A DNA stretch of 44,509 nt from Candidatus Binataceae bacterium (GCA_035500095.1 DATJXN010000112.1:1-44509), one strand, 5' to 3'. Positions 23,730 to 33,246 are shown, counted from the stretch's first letter. Made by a program: numbers and translations. Notes: generated by a model from the letters alone, not told the origin.

Positions 23730-24170
23730 CTAAGCTTTCGAGCGCCGCGGAAACCGCAGAACTCCGGTATGCATCGTCATCTTCCATTCGGCGCCTACTT
23801 TCGCATAGACCTTGCAAACGCGCCCGGCCCAATGTGAGGTTTCGCCATTGTCCGAGCGCCATAGCGTGTCAATATCGACCACTGCAAAAGCAGCATCACC
23901 CTCGGCTGAGATTTCGATCCTGCGGATCTGTCGGCGGTTGTGGATCAGTCTGCAAGTTGCGAATAGTCGACGCCATGAATCTCCCCAACGCTGGCGGTTG
24001 AAGCGTCCCATGACCATGACCCAATCTTGCGGATCGTGAGAATCCGCGGTTGGCGGCCAGGGCCAAACCATGTCGAGGTGGAAGACGCTCAGAAGCAGAT
24101 CAGCGTGCTGAGTATCCCAGGCACGGGTTTCGCGATTGACGATCTCTTCGATCTCTTCGCGTGGTGTCAT
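23730..24170 (-). CDS. NTF2-like / SnoaL-like protein
   Basis: A 146-aa protein with the layout of the NTF2-like cone fold: an N-terminal helix (MTPREEIEEIVNRETRAWD), HADLLLSVFHLDMVWPWP, and beta-rich end (AAFAVVDIDTLWR, WKMTMHTGVLRF). Families of this type include SnoaL cyclases, isomerases and polyketide-associated or stress proteins. No catalytic residue set is clear, so function is open. It stands alone upstream of the tRNA gene. Confidence 0.75.
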   Translation of the reverse strand: MTPREEIEEIVNRETRAWDTQHADLLLSVFHLDMVWPWPPTADSHDPQDWVMVMGRFNRQRWGDSWRRLFATCRLIHNRRQIRRIEISAEGDAAFAVVDIDTLWRSDNGETSHWAGRVCKVYAKVGAEWKMTMHTGVLRFPRRSKA

Positions 24171-24671
24171 GTAGACAACTTTTTAACCGGTCTATCAGCC
24201 CAGCCTGTTCTTTGCGGCACAAGCGACACGGAGATGCGCGACGTGGCACCGGACGTTCGCGGAAACACTTCCACACCCTAGAACGTCCCGGAAAAACTCC
24301 GAGGCCGAGCACACTCTTCCCGATACTGTTCAACTGTTGTACAGCTCCGGACTTTTTGAGGAAAATCTCGCGCGCGGTCAAGCCGCCCGTTTCCGCGACC
24401 TCGCAATCAGACTCCGCCCCCCATACCCCCCGCACCGTCGCGGCGACCGAACAACCGAGCCGGCGGCCGGCGAGACCTCAGCAGCCAGCGTCACGAAGCC
24501 ACCGAGCTGCGGCGAGGCAAGGTCACTCGGCTGCAGGCTAGCTGAGTGGCCCGGTAGCCGAGTGACCCAGTGGTTTTTATGAGCGCACCGTCTACAAGAC
24601 GTCTACCTGGATGGTGGCCGAAATAGGCCGCCCTTTAGTCCGCGTAAAATGCATGTAAATTGGGGGTGTTT
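24171..24671. other. Intergenic region with hairpin and repeat pieces
   Basis: These 501 bp contain no convincing gene. GGTCACTCGGCT at 24521-24532 pairs perfectly with AGCCGAGTGACC at 24556-24567. TCTACAAGACGTCTAC at about 24592 recurs from about 20398. Confidence 0.4.
24521..24579 (+). terminator. Hairpin followed by T-run
   Basis: A perfect 12-bp stem (24521-24532 with 24556-24567, 23-nt loop) is followed by CAGTGGTTTTTAT. It reads as a possible terminator on the plus strand, but no plus-strand gene ends just before it, so it may instead be a repeat arm. Confidence 0.35.
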
Positions 24672-24748
24672 TGGCGCGCCGTGAGGGATTTGAACCCCCG
24701 ACCCTCAGATCCGTAGTCTGATGCTCTAATCCGCTGAGCTAACGGCGC
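24672..24748 (-). tRNA. tRNA-Arg (anticodon ACG)
   Basis: The minus strand folds as a full cloverleaf. Acceptor stem GCGCCGT/ACGGCGC, D-stem GCTC/GAGC, anticodon stem TCAGA/TCTGA with loop CTACGGA (anticodon ACG), T-stem GGGGG/CCCTC with TTCAAAT loop, and an encoded CCA end at 24672-24674. The wobble A would be edited to inosine by TadA and read CGU, CGC and CGA. The 3' end faces the accessory region at lower coordinates, as in genomic islands inserted at tRNA genes. Confidence 0.95.
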
Positions 24749-24890
24749 TTGCCCGGACAGAAAAATTTCTCACATCGAACGGATCGCCGCAAGACGCCAT
24801 CTCACGTAGCATGCGTGGCGAGCCACACAACCCCGGGAGCGGCCGCGCGGCGAGCCGCCGACCTGCTCCCGCCGGGGCGGTTTGCCGAGG

Positions 24891-26078
24891 TCACGCGGCC
24901 TTGTTCCCCTCCAGGCTCTTATAAACCGCGGCCTCGAAATCGACGTAGCCCGTAAACGATACCGCGTCGCCGAAGGGCAGAATTTGCGTCGCCCAAAAAC
25001 CGCCGACGCCGTTTTGCCGATCGATCCAGTAGAAGAGATTGCCCAGGCCGGCCCATCCGATCGCTCCCGCCGGCCGCCCGGTCGGCGCTTCGGTGTCGTT
25101 GACCATGAAGGTCAGCGCCCACGATTTCGAGAGCCCCGGAAAAAACTCGGCATCGTTGAGCAGCGTGCGATCCACGCCCGGCAGCATCTTGATCTTCTTC
25201 TCGCCAAGCCCGTTCTTCGCGGCCATGCGGACGGTTTCAGCTTGCAGCACGCGCCCGTTTTCGCCCATCCCGTCGTTGAGCCATGCGCGGATGAACCGCA
25301 TGTAATCGCCGACGGTCGCGTAGAGCCCATGCCCGCCCATGTGGATTTCGGGCTCCTGCGGCAGCACAAAATTCATTGGCGTCAATGAACCGTCGGCGCC
25401 GCGCGCGTGAACGTCGGCCAGGCGCGAGCGCATCGATGCGGAAAGCGCAAACCCGGTGTCCTTCATCCCGAGCGGCGCGAAGATGCGCTCCGCGAACACC
25501 TCGCCGAGCCGTTTGCCGCGCACGCTCTCGACCACCTGCCCGCACCAATCGATGTTGCTCCCGTATTCCCATCGTTCGCCCGGGTCGAACAGCAACGGCG
25601 TCATAATCGACGCCTTCGTCCCGGTGATGACGCTGGGCTGCCCGTGCTCATGGGCGAGACGGTAGTAAGTCTCATTGGAAAACTCGTAAGCCAACCCCGC
25701 CGTATGCAGCATCAGCATCCGCGTCGTGATGTCGCGGCGCGGCGCGCGCAATAGAGGTTTGCCCGCGCCGTCGAAGCCGTCGATTACTTGCAGCTTGCCG
25801 ATATCGGGCACATAGTTTTTCGCCGGCGCGTCGAGATCGAGCTTCCCCTCCTCGGCCGCCTGCAGCACTGCCATCCCGGTGATCGCCTTGGTGGTCGAGA
25901 AGATGGCGAAGACGCTATCGGTGGTCATGGCGGCGCCACCCATCGCGCGCTGGCCGGCGGCGCCTTCGTAGAAATTGCCGCGCCGGTCGGTCGCCATCGC
26001 GACCACGCCAGGAACGCGCGGGCTGGAAGTGACGAGACGATTCAGGATGGCGTCGGCGACCGTTTTGAAATTGTTCAT
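24891..26078 (-). CDS. Serine hydrolase of the beta-lactamase (class C-like/EstB) family
   Basis: A 395-aa protein. The nucleophile motif S61-T-T-K64 and the tyrosine motif YGSN at 172-175 are present. The [11 protein letters not shown] and [17 protein letters not shown] segments match the esterase-type serine hydrolases of this family rather than true beta-lactamases. No signal peptide is visible, so it is probably cytoplasmic, which also argues for an esterase or amidase acting on small molecules. It is a single gene on the minus strand. Confidence 0.88.
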   Translation of the reverse strand: MNNFKTVADAILNRLVTSSPRVPGVVAMATDRRGNFYEGAAGQRAMGGAAMTTDSVFAIFSTTKAITGMAVLQAAEEGKLDLDAPAKNYVPDIGKLQVIDGFDGAGKPLLRAPRRDITTRMLMLHTAGLAYEFSNETYYRLAHEHGQPSVITGTKASIMTPLLFDPGERWEYGSNIDWCGQVVESVRGKRLGEVFAERIFAPLGMKDTGFALSASMRSRLADVHARGADGSLTPMNFVLPQEPEIHMGGHGLYATVGDYMRFIRAWLNDGMGENGRVLQAETVRMAAKNGLGEKKIKMLPGVDRTLLNDAEFFPGLSKSWALTFMVNDTEAPTGRPAGAIGWAGLGNLFYWIDRQNGVGGFWATQILPFGDAVSFTGYVDFEAAVYKSLEGNKAA

Positions 26079-26263
26079 TTGAAATTTCCTTTCGGGGCGA
26101 AGCTTCCCCTCGGGCGCTCCGGGTTACCGACTCGTAGCCCCTTGCCAAATGCGGCGTCAAGCGGCGTGCGGCGGCGGTTTATCGTCGGGCCGACAGATGG
26201 GCCCGCGCGTCCGATGGGATGATCGGAAATTGCGGATTTAGCGGATTTGGCGGGCGCCGCAGA

Positions 26264-27691
26264 TCAGGCCGATTGTTGCGGCGCGGACGCCGCCGGCAGC
26301 CATATGGTTACCGTGGTGCCCTCGCGCAAGCGGCTCTCGATGCGCAGCGTTCCGCGATGAAGCTGCACGATGTGCTTGACGATCGCGAGGCCGAGCCCGG
26401 TACCGCCGAGTTCACGGGAGCGGGCGCGATCCACGCGGTAAAAGCGCTCGGTGAGCCGCGGGATGTCGGCCGCCGGGATGCCTTCGCCGCTGTCGGCGAC
26501 CGCAAGCTCGACGCCCTCGCGCGGCTCCTTGCCCGCTTCGGCCTGGCGGGCGGCGCGCACCTCGATCGTGACGCGGCCGTCGCGCGGCGTGTACTTGATC
26601 GCGTTATCGATCAGATTGATGACGACCTGGTTCAGGCGGTCGCGATCGCCATCCACTTCCACCACTTCGTCGGCGTAACGGGTCTCCAGGGCCACGCCCT
26701 GGCGCTCGGCCCGCTCGCGCATCAATTCGACCGCCTCGTCGGCGACGCGGCGCAGCTCGAGCGGTTCGAGCCTGAGCGGCGAGAGCCCGCGTTCGAGGTC
26801 GGAGAGCGTGATCAGGTCGTCGATGAGCCGCGCGAGGCGGCGCGACTGGCGCTCGATGATGCCGAGAAAGCGGCGCTGCGTGTCGCGGTCCTCGACGCCG
26901 GCGACCAGGGTTTCGGCGTAGCCGCACAGGGCGCTCAGGGGCGTGCGGATTTCATGCGTGAGATTGGCGATAAAGTCGGCGCGCACGGTCTCGTACGACT
27001 TGAGCTGCGTGATGTCATGAAAGACCAGCACCCAGGCCGCCGCGGCGCCGCCGTTGGTGCGCACGGGCGCGGCGTTGGCGGAAAGATAGTGCGGCGCCGG
27101 GCTTTGAATCTGAAACTCGGCGCTGACCATCCCGTCTTCCGCCCCCGCGCTCATCGAGAGCGCGACGAATTCCTGCAGGCGCGGGTCGCGGCACAACTCG
27201 ACGAAGGCGCGGCCGCCGTAGTCGGTCTCGGAGTCGAGCGCAAACATTCCACGCGCCGCGCCGTTGACCAGCACCACGTCGCCGCGCCGCCCGGTCACCA
27301 CCACCGCTTCGGTCATGCTGCGCAGGATGGCCTCGAACTCGTCACGCTGCTCGGCCAGGCCTTCGAGCTCGCGCGCGACCTTGTCGGCGACCTCGAGCAG
27401 CCGATGCTCCGCAAGGCCCATCGCGTCAGCGCCCTCGTCATGCAGATGGGCGGGCGGGCGGCGCTCCTCGAGCGCCGCGGCGGCCTCCTCGACCCGCTCC
27501 GTGCTGCGCGTCCAGGCTCCGGCGATGGCGGAAGTCGCGATCATGCCGATGACGAGACCGGCCCCGAGCGCGACGAGCGCCCACGGCCACGCCAGCCGTC
27601 CCGCGGCGAGCATCGCGCCGAGCAGGATGGCCGGCGGCACGAGCGTCAGGAGCACCGCCGCCGCGAGGCGGAGCTTTATCGAGTTACCCAA
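26264..27691 (-). CDS. phoR: Phosphate regulon sensor histidine kinase PhoR
   Basis: A 475-aa membrane kinase. Two helices (about 8-28 and 36-56) are followed by a coiled linker, a PAS domain (about 115-225), the H-box NLTHEIRTPLS with H246, N-box LIDNAIKYTP, G1 ADSGEGIP and G2 GGTGLGLAIVKHI. This is the PhoR architecture. Its start overlaps the phoB stop by 8 nt, and it ends the pst-phoU-phoB-phoR operon. It phosphorylates PhoB when phosphate is low. Confidence 0.93.
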   Translation of the reverse strand: MGNSIKLRLAAAVLLTLVPPAILLGAMLAAGRLAWPWALVALGAGLVIGMIATSAIAGAWTRSTERVEEAAAALEERRPPAHLHDEGADAMGLAEHRLLEVADKVARELEGLAEQRDEFEAILRSMTEAVVVTGRRGDVVLVNGAARGMFALDSETDYGGRAFVELCRDPRLQEFVALSMSAGAEDGMVSAEFQIQSPAPHYLSANAAPVRTNGGAAAAWVLVFHDITQLKSYETVRADFIANLTHEIRTPLSALCGYAETLVAGVEDRDTQRRFLGIIERQSRRLARLIDDLITLSDLERGLSPLRLEPLELRRVADEAVELMRERAERQGVALETRYADEVVEVDGDRDRLNQVVINLIDNAIKYTPRDGRVTIEVRAARQAEAGKEPREGVELAVADSGEGIPAADIPRLTERFYRVDRARSRELGGTGLGLAIVKHIVQLHRGTLRIESRLREGTTVTIWLPAASAPQQSA

Positions 27692-28427
27692 GCGTTTCCG
27701 GATTGAAGCGATAACCGACGCTGCGGACGGTCAGGATCAATTCGGGATTGGCGTCGTCTTTTTCGATATGGCGGCGCAGGCGTCGTACGTGAACGTCAAC
27801 CGTGCGCGGCTCGACGAAGGTGTCGCGCCCCCAGACGAGATCGAGCAGCTGCTCGCGGGTGTACACGCGCAGCGGATGCTGCACGAAGAACCGCAGCAGC
27901 TCGAACTCGCGCAGCGTCATCTCGACCCGGCGCCCGTCGATAAAGGCCTCGTAAGTGCCGAAGTCCATCTTGAGCCGTCCGCGTTCGAAGCCGCCGACCT
28001 CGCCCGGCTCGGTGAGCAGCCGCGCCCGGCGCAGCAGCGCGCGGATGCGCGCGAGCACCTCGCGCGGGCTGAAGGGCTTCACCACGTAGTCGTCGGCCCC
28101 CATCTCGAGGCCGAGCACGCGGTCGACCTCGGCGCCCTTGGCCGTGAGCATCAGAATCGGCATCGCGGCCGTTTGCGGCTGCGCGCGCATCCGGCGGCAC
28201 AGTTCGAGTCCGGACATCCCGGGCAGCATCACGTCGAGCACGATCAGGTCGGGCGCGCGGCGGCTGACGCGTTCGAGCGCGCTGTCGGCGTCGGAGGCTT
28301 CGTCCACGACGAAGCCCTCCTGCTCGAGGCTGTAGCGCACCAGTTCGCGAATGTCGCGTTCGTCCTCGACCAGGAGGATACGATGGCGGGAAGCGGGACG
28401 CGTCTGCTGTGCGGTTGCTTCATTCAT
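27684..28427 (-). CDS. phoB: Response regulator PhoB (OmpR type)
   Basis: A 247-aa regulator. Receiver domain: LLVEDERD at 18-25, phospho-acceptor D65 (LIVLDVMLPG), conserved K117 (VVKPFSPRE). C-terminal winged-helix: LTLREFELLRFFVQHP-like start, then EPRTVDVHVRRLRRHIE recognition helix and VRSVGYRF. Placement between phoU and phoR, with 8-nt overlaps on both sides, makes the PhoB assignment strong. It activates the phosphate regulon. Confidence 0.94.
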   Translation of the reverse strand: MNEATAQQTRPASRHRILLVEDERDIRELVRYSLEQEGFVVDEASDADSALERVSRRAPDLIVLDVMLPGMSGLELCRRMRAQPQTAAMPILMLTAKGAEVDRVLGLEMGADDYVVKPFSPREVLARIRALLRRARLLTEPGEVGGFERGRLKMDFGTYEAFIDGRRVEMTLREFELLRFFVQHPLRVYTREQLLDLVWGRDTFVEPRTVDVHVRRLRRHIEKDDANPELILTVRSVGYRFNPETLG

Positions 28428-29112
28428 GTTTCTTTTTGTCCATGTGGCGGATGGTCCGTCCCTTGACCATGTAGACGACCATCTCGGCTATATTCGTCGC
28501 GTGGTCGGCGATCCGTTCCAGGTACTTCGAGATGAACAGCAAGCGGGTGGCGCGGGGGATGGTGTGCGGGTCCTCGGCCATGTAGGAGAGCAGCTCGCGG
28601 TACATCTGGTAGTTCAGCTGATCGACCTCGTCGTCTCGCGCAATCACTTCCTCGGCCAGTTCGGCGTCATCGCGCAGGAACGCGTCGAGGCTGTCCTTCA
28701 GCATCGATTGCGCCGCCGCCGCCATCCGCGGCAGGTCGAGGTAGGGTTTGAGCTGCGGCTCTTCGTTGAGCTCGAGCACGCGCTCGCAGATGTTGACGGC
28801 ATTGTCGCCGATGCGCTCGAGGTCGGTGGTAATCTTGAGCCCGGTGGTGATGAAGCGGAGGTCGCTCGCCGCCGGCTGATGGAGCGCGAGGAGCCGGATG
28901 CACTGCTCGTCGGTCTCGACGTCGAGGCGATTGACCTCGGCGTCGCGGGCGATGGTCTCGCGCGCCTTGGGCGTATCGCGGTTGACCAGCGATTCCATCG
29001 CCTCGGCAATCTGGCGTTCGACCAGGCCGCCCATCTTGAGCAGGCTGCCGCGCAGGGCGCGCAGGTCCTCCTCGTACTGGCGGTTGGTATGCTGCGGCTG
29101 CAAGCTGTCCAT
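28420..29112 (-). CDS. phoU: Phosphate signalling protein PhoU
   Basis: A 230-aa all-helical protein with the two PhoU repeats. Each ends in a metal-binding-type motif: DLERIGDNAVNI in the first and YLERIADHATNI in the second. GGGGAGGAAGG precedes the ATG. PhoU links the Pst transporter to PhoR, restraining uptake and Pho signalling when phosphate is sufficient. Normal length. Confidence 0.96.
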   Translation of the reverse strand: MDSLQPQHTNRQYEEDLRALRGSLLKMGGLVERQIAEAMESLVNRDTPKARETIARDAEVNRLDVETDEQCIRLLALHQPAASDLRFITTGLKITTDLERIGDNAVNICERVLELNEEPQLKPYLDLPRMAAAAQSMLKDSLDAFLRDDAELAEEVIARDDEVDQLNYQMYRELLSYMAEDPHTIPRATRLLFISKYLERIADHATNIAEMVVYMVKGRTIRHMDKKKHE

Positions 29113-29139
29113 TTGCGCCTTCCTCCCCTTGGCCCGCGG

Positions 29140-29901
29140 TTAGCCGAAACGCCCGGTGATGTAGTCTTCGGTCTCGCGGCGGGCCGGGTTGGTGAAGATT
29201 TGCCGGGTCTCGCCGAATTCGATCAGATCCCCGGTGTACAGAAAGGCAGTAAGGTCCGCCGTGCGAGCGGCCTGCTGCATGTTATGCGTTACCAGCACGA
29301 TTGTGTAATTGGCCTTGAGCTCCAACAAGAGCTCCTCGATGCGCGCGGTCGAGATCGGGTCGAGCGCCGAGCACGGCTCGTCCATCAGCAGCACTTCGGG
29401 TTCGACGGCGAGCGCCCGCGCGACGCACAGCCGCTGCTGCTGGCCGCCCGAGAGGCTCGCGCCGGGGCGGCGCAGACGCTCCTTGACTTCATCCCATAGG
29501 GCCGCCTGGCGCAGGCTCCGCTCGACGATTCGATCGCGCTCCGGGCGCTTGAGCGCGACACCGTTGAGCCTGAGGCCCGCGGCCACGTTGTCTTCGATCG
29601 ACATGGTCGGAAACGGCGTCGGCTTCTGGAACACCATCCCGATCCGTCGCCGCACCTGTACCGGATCGATGCCGGGCGCGTAGATGTCTTCACCGTCGAG
29701 CATCACCTCACCCTCGGTGCGCGCGCCGGCGACTACTTCGTGCATCCGGTTGAGGCATCGCACCAGCGTCGACTTGCCGCATCCCGAGGGCCCGATGATC
29801 GCCGTCATCATGTTGGCCGGAAACGCCAGGGTGATGTCGTGCAGCGCGCGGGTTTGCCCGAAGTAGGCGCTCAGATGACGTGCGACCAGCTTTTCGGCCA
29901 T
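29140..29901 (-). CDS. pstB: Phosphate ABC transporter ATP-binding protein PstB
   Basis: A 253-aa ABC ATPase. Walker A is GPSGCGKST (about 38-46), the signature is LSGGQQQRL, Walker B is [13 protein letters not shown] and the switch His lies in [13 protein letters not shown]-type PstB features (RCLNRMHE after Walker A, ending EDYITGRFG) make the substrate class clear. It powers Pi uptake through PstA and PstC. Confidence 0.96.
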   Translation of the reverse strand: MAEKLVARHLSAYFGQTRALHDITLAFPANMMTAIIGPSGCGKSTLVRCLNRMHEVVAGARTEGEVMLDGEDIYAPGIDPVQVRRRIGMVFQKPTPFPTMSIEDNVAAGLRLNGVALKRPERDRIVERSLRQAALWDEVKERLRRPGASLSGGQQQRLCVARALAVEPEVLLMDEPCSALDPISTARIEELLLELKANYTIVLVTHNMQQAARTADLTAFLYTGDLIEFGETRQIFTNPARRETEDYITGRFG

Positions 29902-29907
29902 GGCGAT

Positions 29908-30777
29908 CTAGCGCGCGACCCGCGTATCTCCTCGTGTCACCCATCTTACGCCCAACTCCAGCGCCAGTACGATGGTCGTGAGGACGAGCGCTCCCGCCCA
30001 GGCCTGGCGCTGCCAGTCGGGAAACGGTGAAATCGCGTAGGTATAGACCTGCACCGTGAGCGAGGAGATCGGCTCGGTCAGCGAAGTCGACCAGAAACGG
30101 TTGCCGAAGGCCGTAAACAGCAGCGGCGCGGTCTCGCCCGCGATCCGGGCGATCGCGAGAATGGCGCCGGTGGCGATTCCGCTGGCCGCCGTGCGCGCCA
30201 CCACCCACAAGGTCGTGCGCCAGGCCGGCACGCCCAGGGCCAGCGCGGCCTCGCGCAGTTCGTGCGGCACCAGCAACAGCATCTCTTCGGTCGTTCGCGT
30301 CACCAGCGGAATCATGATCACCGCGAGCGCCACTGCGCCGGCCAGGGTTGAAAACCCGTTCATCGGCCGCACCAGGACCGCGTAGGCGAAGATTCCGACC
30401 ACGATCGACGGCACCCCCATCATCACGTCGGCGCCAAAACGCGCCGCGGCGGCCAAACGGCCGCCGCGATGGGCCGCGAGGTAGAGTCCCGCGCCGATCC
30501 CCGTCGGCACCCCGATCAGGCTCGCGAGCCCGATAAGCTCGAGCGTGCCGACGATTGCGTTGGCCATCCCGCCACCCTTTTCACCCACCGGCGCCGGCAT
30601 ATGGGTGAAGAACGCGAGATTAAGGCTCGAAGCTCCCTTGGCGAACAGGTAGGCCAGGATGATGAACAGCGGGAGCAGGGTGATGACGGTCGCGAGCACG
30701 GTCACGCCCATCATCAGGTCGCTCTTCATTTTGCGCCAGATCGTCCGGCGCGTGCGGATGGCAGACGTGGCGCTCAA
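29908..30777 (-). CDS. pstA: Phosphate ABC transporter permease PstA
   Basis: A 289-aa permease. The start is taken as TTG 30777, which overlaps the pstC stop (TTGA) with GAGGAGGA 5 nt upstream; a longer open frame runs on through pstC and is spurious. About six membrane helices. The EAA loop, near EMLLLVPHELREAALALGVP, is conserved as in PstA. The C-terminal signature has IAGETAPLLFTAFGN. Spacing to pstB is 6 nt. Confidence 0.93.
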   Translation of the reverse strand: MSATSAIRTRRTIWRKMKSDLMMGVTVLATVITLLPLFIILAYLFAKGASSLNLAFFTHMPAPVGEKGGGMANAIVGTLELIGLASLIGVPTGIGAGLYLAAHRGGRLAAAARFGADVMMGVPSIVVGIFAYAVLVRPMNGFSTLAGAVALAVIMIPLVTRTTEEMLLLVPHELREAALALGVPAWRTTLWVVARTAASGIATGAILAIARIAGETAPLLFTAFGNRFWSTSLTEPISSLTVQVYTYAISPFPDWQRQAWAGALVLTTIVLALELGVRWVTRGDTRVAR

Positions 30778-31769
30778 TTGTCCTCCTCGAAACGGCGCTG
30801 CGTCGCGCCCAGCACCAGCGCTCGCGCGACAACGTTGAGCACGAGTCCGACTACCAGCAACACCAGGCCCAGTTCGACCAGCGACGAGAGGTACAGCGTC
30901 GAGGTCGCCTCGGTGAACTCGTTGGCGATCACGCTGGCGAGCGTGGCCGAGGGCGCAAACAGCGACGCCGATATCTGCGGGGAATTGCCGATCACCATCG
31001 CAACCGCGATGGTCTCGCCGAGCGCGCGACCCAGACCCAGCATGATCGCCCCGATCACGCCCGAAAGTCCGTACGGCAGGACGGCGATCCGCACCATTTC
31101 CCAGCGCGTCGCGCCCAGCGCCAGCGCGGCCTCGCGCTGGGACTGCGGCACGGCGCGAAAGACGTCGGTGCAGACCGCGGCAATATACGGCACCACCATG
31201 ATCGCAAGCAGGACGCCGGCGCACAGCATGCTTACCGAGACGCGCGGACCCTGAAAGAGCGGCGTGAATCCAAGCGCCTTGCCCAGCACCGGTTCGATAT
31301 GGTCGCGCAGCCATGGGCCCAGGACGAAAATCGCCCACAGCCCATACACGACGGAAGGTATTGCGGCCAGCAACTCGACCATGAAGCCGAGCCGCCGGCC
31401 GAGCCACGCCGGCGCCATCTCGCTCAGGCAGAGTCCGACCCCGAGGCTGAGCGGCACGGCGATGGCCAGGGCGATGGTCGAGGAGACCAGCGTTCCGTAA
31501 ATGAACGGCAACGCGCCGAACTTCTCATTGACCGGGTCCCAGTCAGTGCTGACGACGAAGGACCAGCCGAAGGCTCTGATCGAAGGCGAGGAATCGACCA
31601 CCAGCGCGATTGCAAGGCCGACCAGAATGCTGAGTCCGACCAGCGTCAGCAGAAGGGTGACCAGGTTAAAGAACCGATCGCCGAACAAGTGGACGCGAAA
31701 AGAGCCGACGCGCGCCGGGCGCGCGGCCACACCTACATTGTCATGCGTTGCTTCGAGAATTTCGGCCAA
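30774..31769 (-). CDS. pstC: Phosphate ABC transporter permease PstC
   Basis: A 331-aa permease of the PstC type with about six helices; the first follows a soluble N-terminus and FNLVTLLLTLVGLSILVGLA. The EAA-loop segment is QREAALALGATRWEM, and GRALGETIAVAMVIGN is the PstC C-terminal signature. The start is a TTG without a clear ribosome site; GTG at residue 14 is an alternative. It is first in the operon, yet no PstS gene precedes it. Confidence 0.92.
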   Translation of the reverse strand: MAEILEATHDNVGVAARPARVGSFRVHLFGDRFFNLVTLLLTLVGLSILVGLAIALVVDSSPSIRAFGWSFVVSTDWDPVNEKFGALPFIYGTLVSSTIALAIAVPLSLGVGLCLSEMAPAWLGRRLGFMVELLAAIPSVVYGLWAIFVLGPWLRDHIEPVLGKALGFTPLFQGPRVSVSMLCAGVLLAIMVVPYIAAVCTDVFRAVPQSQREAALALGATRWEMVRIAVLPYGLSGVIGAIMLGLGRALGETIAVAMVIGNSPQISASLFAPSATLASVIANEFTEATSTLYLSSLVELGLVLLVVGLVLNVVARALVLGATQRRFEEDN

Positions 31770-31971
31770 GGTGACAACTGTTTGCGGCCAGACTGCCCTT
31801 TGAATCTACGGCGGCTCCGCTGTGATCTACTGAAAGGCTACAATCCCCCCGGTTGAAAGGTAACGAGCGAATGTTACGTGCGTGTTAACTAAGCGTCGCG
31901 TGTCACGATCGTGTCTTATTTATCGACAGCCTCTTAAGATCGGCAGACGAGTTTTTTGCCGTGCTTTTCCT
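31770..31971. other. Intergenic region upstream of pstC
   Basis: A 202-bp gap between serS and pstC, both on the minus strand. It carries the Pho-box-like repeat described at 31871-31888 and several A/T-rich blocks. pstS is not in this gap. Confidence 0.5.
31871..31888 (-). promoter_or_regulatory. Pho-box-like direct repeat upstream of pstC
   Basis: Read on the minus strand, TTAACAC and GTAACAT are direct repeats with an 11-bp period, the layout of PhoB/PhoP sites (TTAACA-like half-sites). They lie about 100 bp before the pstC start, where a Pho box is expected. The half-site match is imperfect relative to the E. coli CTGTCAT form. Confidence 0.4.
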
Positions 31972-33246
31972 TTACCGCGGACGGATTATTTCGACTCCGG
32001 CCATGTAGGGCCGCAATACTTCGGGCACTACCACGGTGCCATCCGCCTGTTGATAGTTCTCGAGCACGGCAATCAGCGTGCGGGGCAATCCCAGCCCTGA
32101 ACCGTTCAGCGCGTGGACGAATTCGGGACGCCCGCCCTTGCCGCGCCGAAAACGCAGATTAGCGCGGCGCGGCTGAAAGTCCGTACAGTTGGAACACGAG
32201 CTGACCTCGAGCCACTCTTCCGACCCCGGCGCCCACATCTCGATGTCGTAGGTCGCTGCGCTCGAAAACCCGAGGTCGGCAGTGCAAAGCTGCACGACGC
32301 GGAACGGGATCTTGAGCCGCCGGCACACTTCGCAGGCGTTTTCGACCAGTTTTTCCAACTCCTCGTCCGAACTCTCGGGCGCCACCAACTTGACCATCTC
32401 GACCTTGTCGAACTGATGGCCGCGCTTGATCCCGCGAACGTCGCGCCCGGCCGACATCTTCTCGCGCCGAAAGCACGGTGTGTAGGCCGTCAGGTAGATC
32501 GGCAACCGCTCGGCCTCGAGGATTTCATCGCGGTACAGATTGGTCAGCGGCACCTCGGAGGTCGGAATGAACCAGTAGTCCTCCTCTATATCGCGGTACA
32601 TCGTGTCGCCGAACTTCGGCAGCTGGCCGGTGCCGGTGGCGGTCGCGCTGTTGACCATCAGCGGCGGAATCACTTCCAGGTAACCCTGCTCCAGCGTCTT
32701 GAGGTCGAGCATCCAGGCGATGAGCGCGCGCTCGAGCCGCGCCCCCATTCCCATCAGCACGTAAAAGCGCGTGCCCGCGAGCTTCACCCCACGCTCGAAG
32801 TCGATAATCCCGAGCCGTTCGCCCAACTCCCAGTGCGGCAGCGGCTTGAAAGCGAATTCGCCCGGCTGACCTTCGCTGCGAACGATCCTGTTGTCGGCTT
32901 CGCTCTTCCCGGCCGGGACGTACGGACGCGGCAGATTGCGCATGGCGAGCATCAATTCTTCGAACTGCCGCTCGGTCTCAGTCAGCTCGCGCTCGTCGAC
33001 CGAGATGCGATCGCCGAGCGCGCGCATCTCGGCGCGGCGCCGCTCGCGCTCTTCGGGCGACGCCTTGCCCAGCTCGCGCGATTCGCGGGTACGCTGCGCG
33101 CGCAGCTCATCCAGCTCGTGCTGGAAGCGGCGGCGGCGCGCATCGGTCTCCAGCATCCGATCGATCTCGGCGGGATCGACGCCGCACTTGGCGAGTTCGG
33201 CTTTTACGAAGTCAGGTTTTTCGCGAATGAGTCGGATATCAAGCAT
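31972..33246 (-). CDS. serS: Serine-tRNA ligase
   Basis: A 424-aa class II synthetase. The N-terminal coiled-coil arm (about 27-100, highly charged) binds the tRNA. Motif 2 is FRREKMSAGRDVRGIKRGHQ-like and motif 3 is GSGLGLPRTLIAVLENYQ. The serine-specific signature SSCSNCTDFQPRR lies between them. It charges tRNA-Ser, and also supplies Ser-tRNA(Sec) where present. The stop abuts intergenic DNA and the start lies next to the yraN stop. Confidence 0.97.
   Translation of the reverse strand: MLDIRLIREKPDFVKAELAKCGVDPAEIDRMLETDARRRRFQHELDELRAQRTRESRELGKASPEERERRRAEMRALGDRISVDERELTETERQFEELMLAMRNLPRPYVPAGKSEADNRIVRSEGQPGEFAFKPLPHWELGERLGIIDFERGVKLAGTRFYVLMGMGARLERALIAWMLDLKTLEQGYLEVIPPLMVNSATATGTGQLPKFGDTMYRDIEEDYWFIPTSEVPLTNLYRDEILEAERLPIYLTAYTPCFRREKMSAGRDVRGIKRGHQFDKVEMVKLVAPESSDEELEKLVENACEVCRRLKIPFRVVQLCTADLGFSSAATYDIEMWAPGSEEWLEVSSCSNCTDFQPRRANLRFRRGKGGRPEFVHALNGSGLGLPRTLIAVLENYQQADGTVVVPEVLRPYMAGVEIIRPR

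Noticed and set aside
22020..24560. Possible CRISPR-like or short-word repeat array
   Set aside because: Words such as GCAACCG recur irregularly with no fixed spacing or repeat length, and no cas genes are near.
26219..27706. 495-aa plus-strand open frame
   Set aside because: Shadow of phoR; Arg/Gly/Ala-rich with no conserved motifs.
29908..31407. 499-aa frame reading through pstC into pstA
   Set aside because: The upstream part is out of frame with PstC; pstA starts at TTG 30777.
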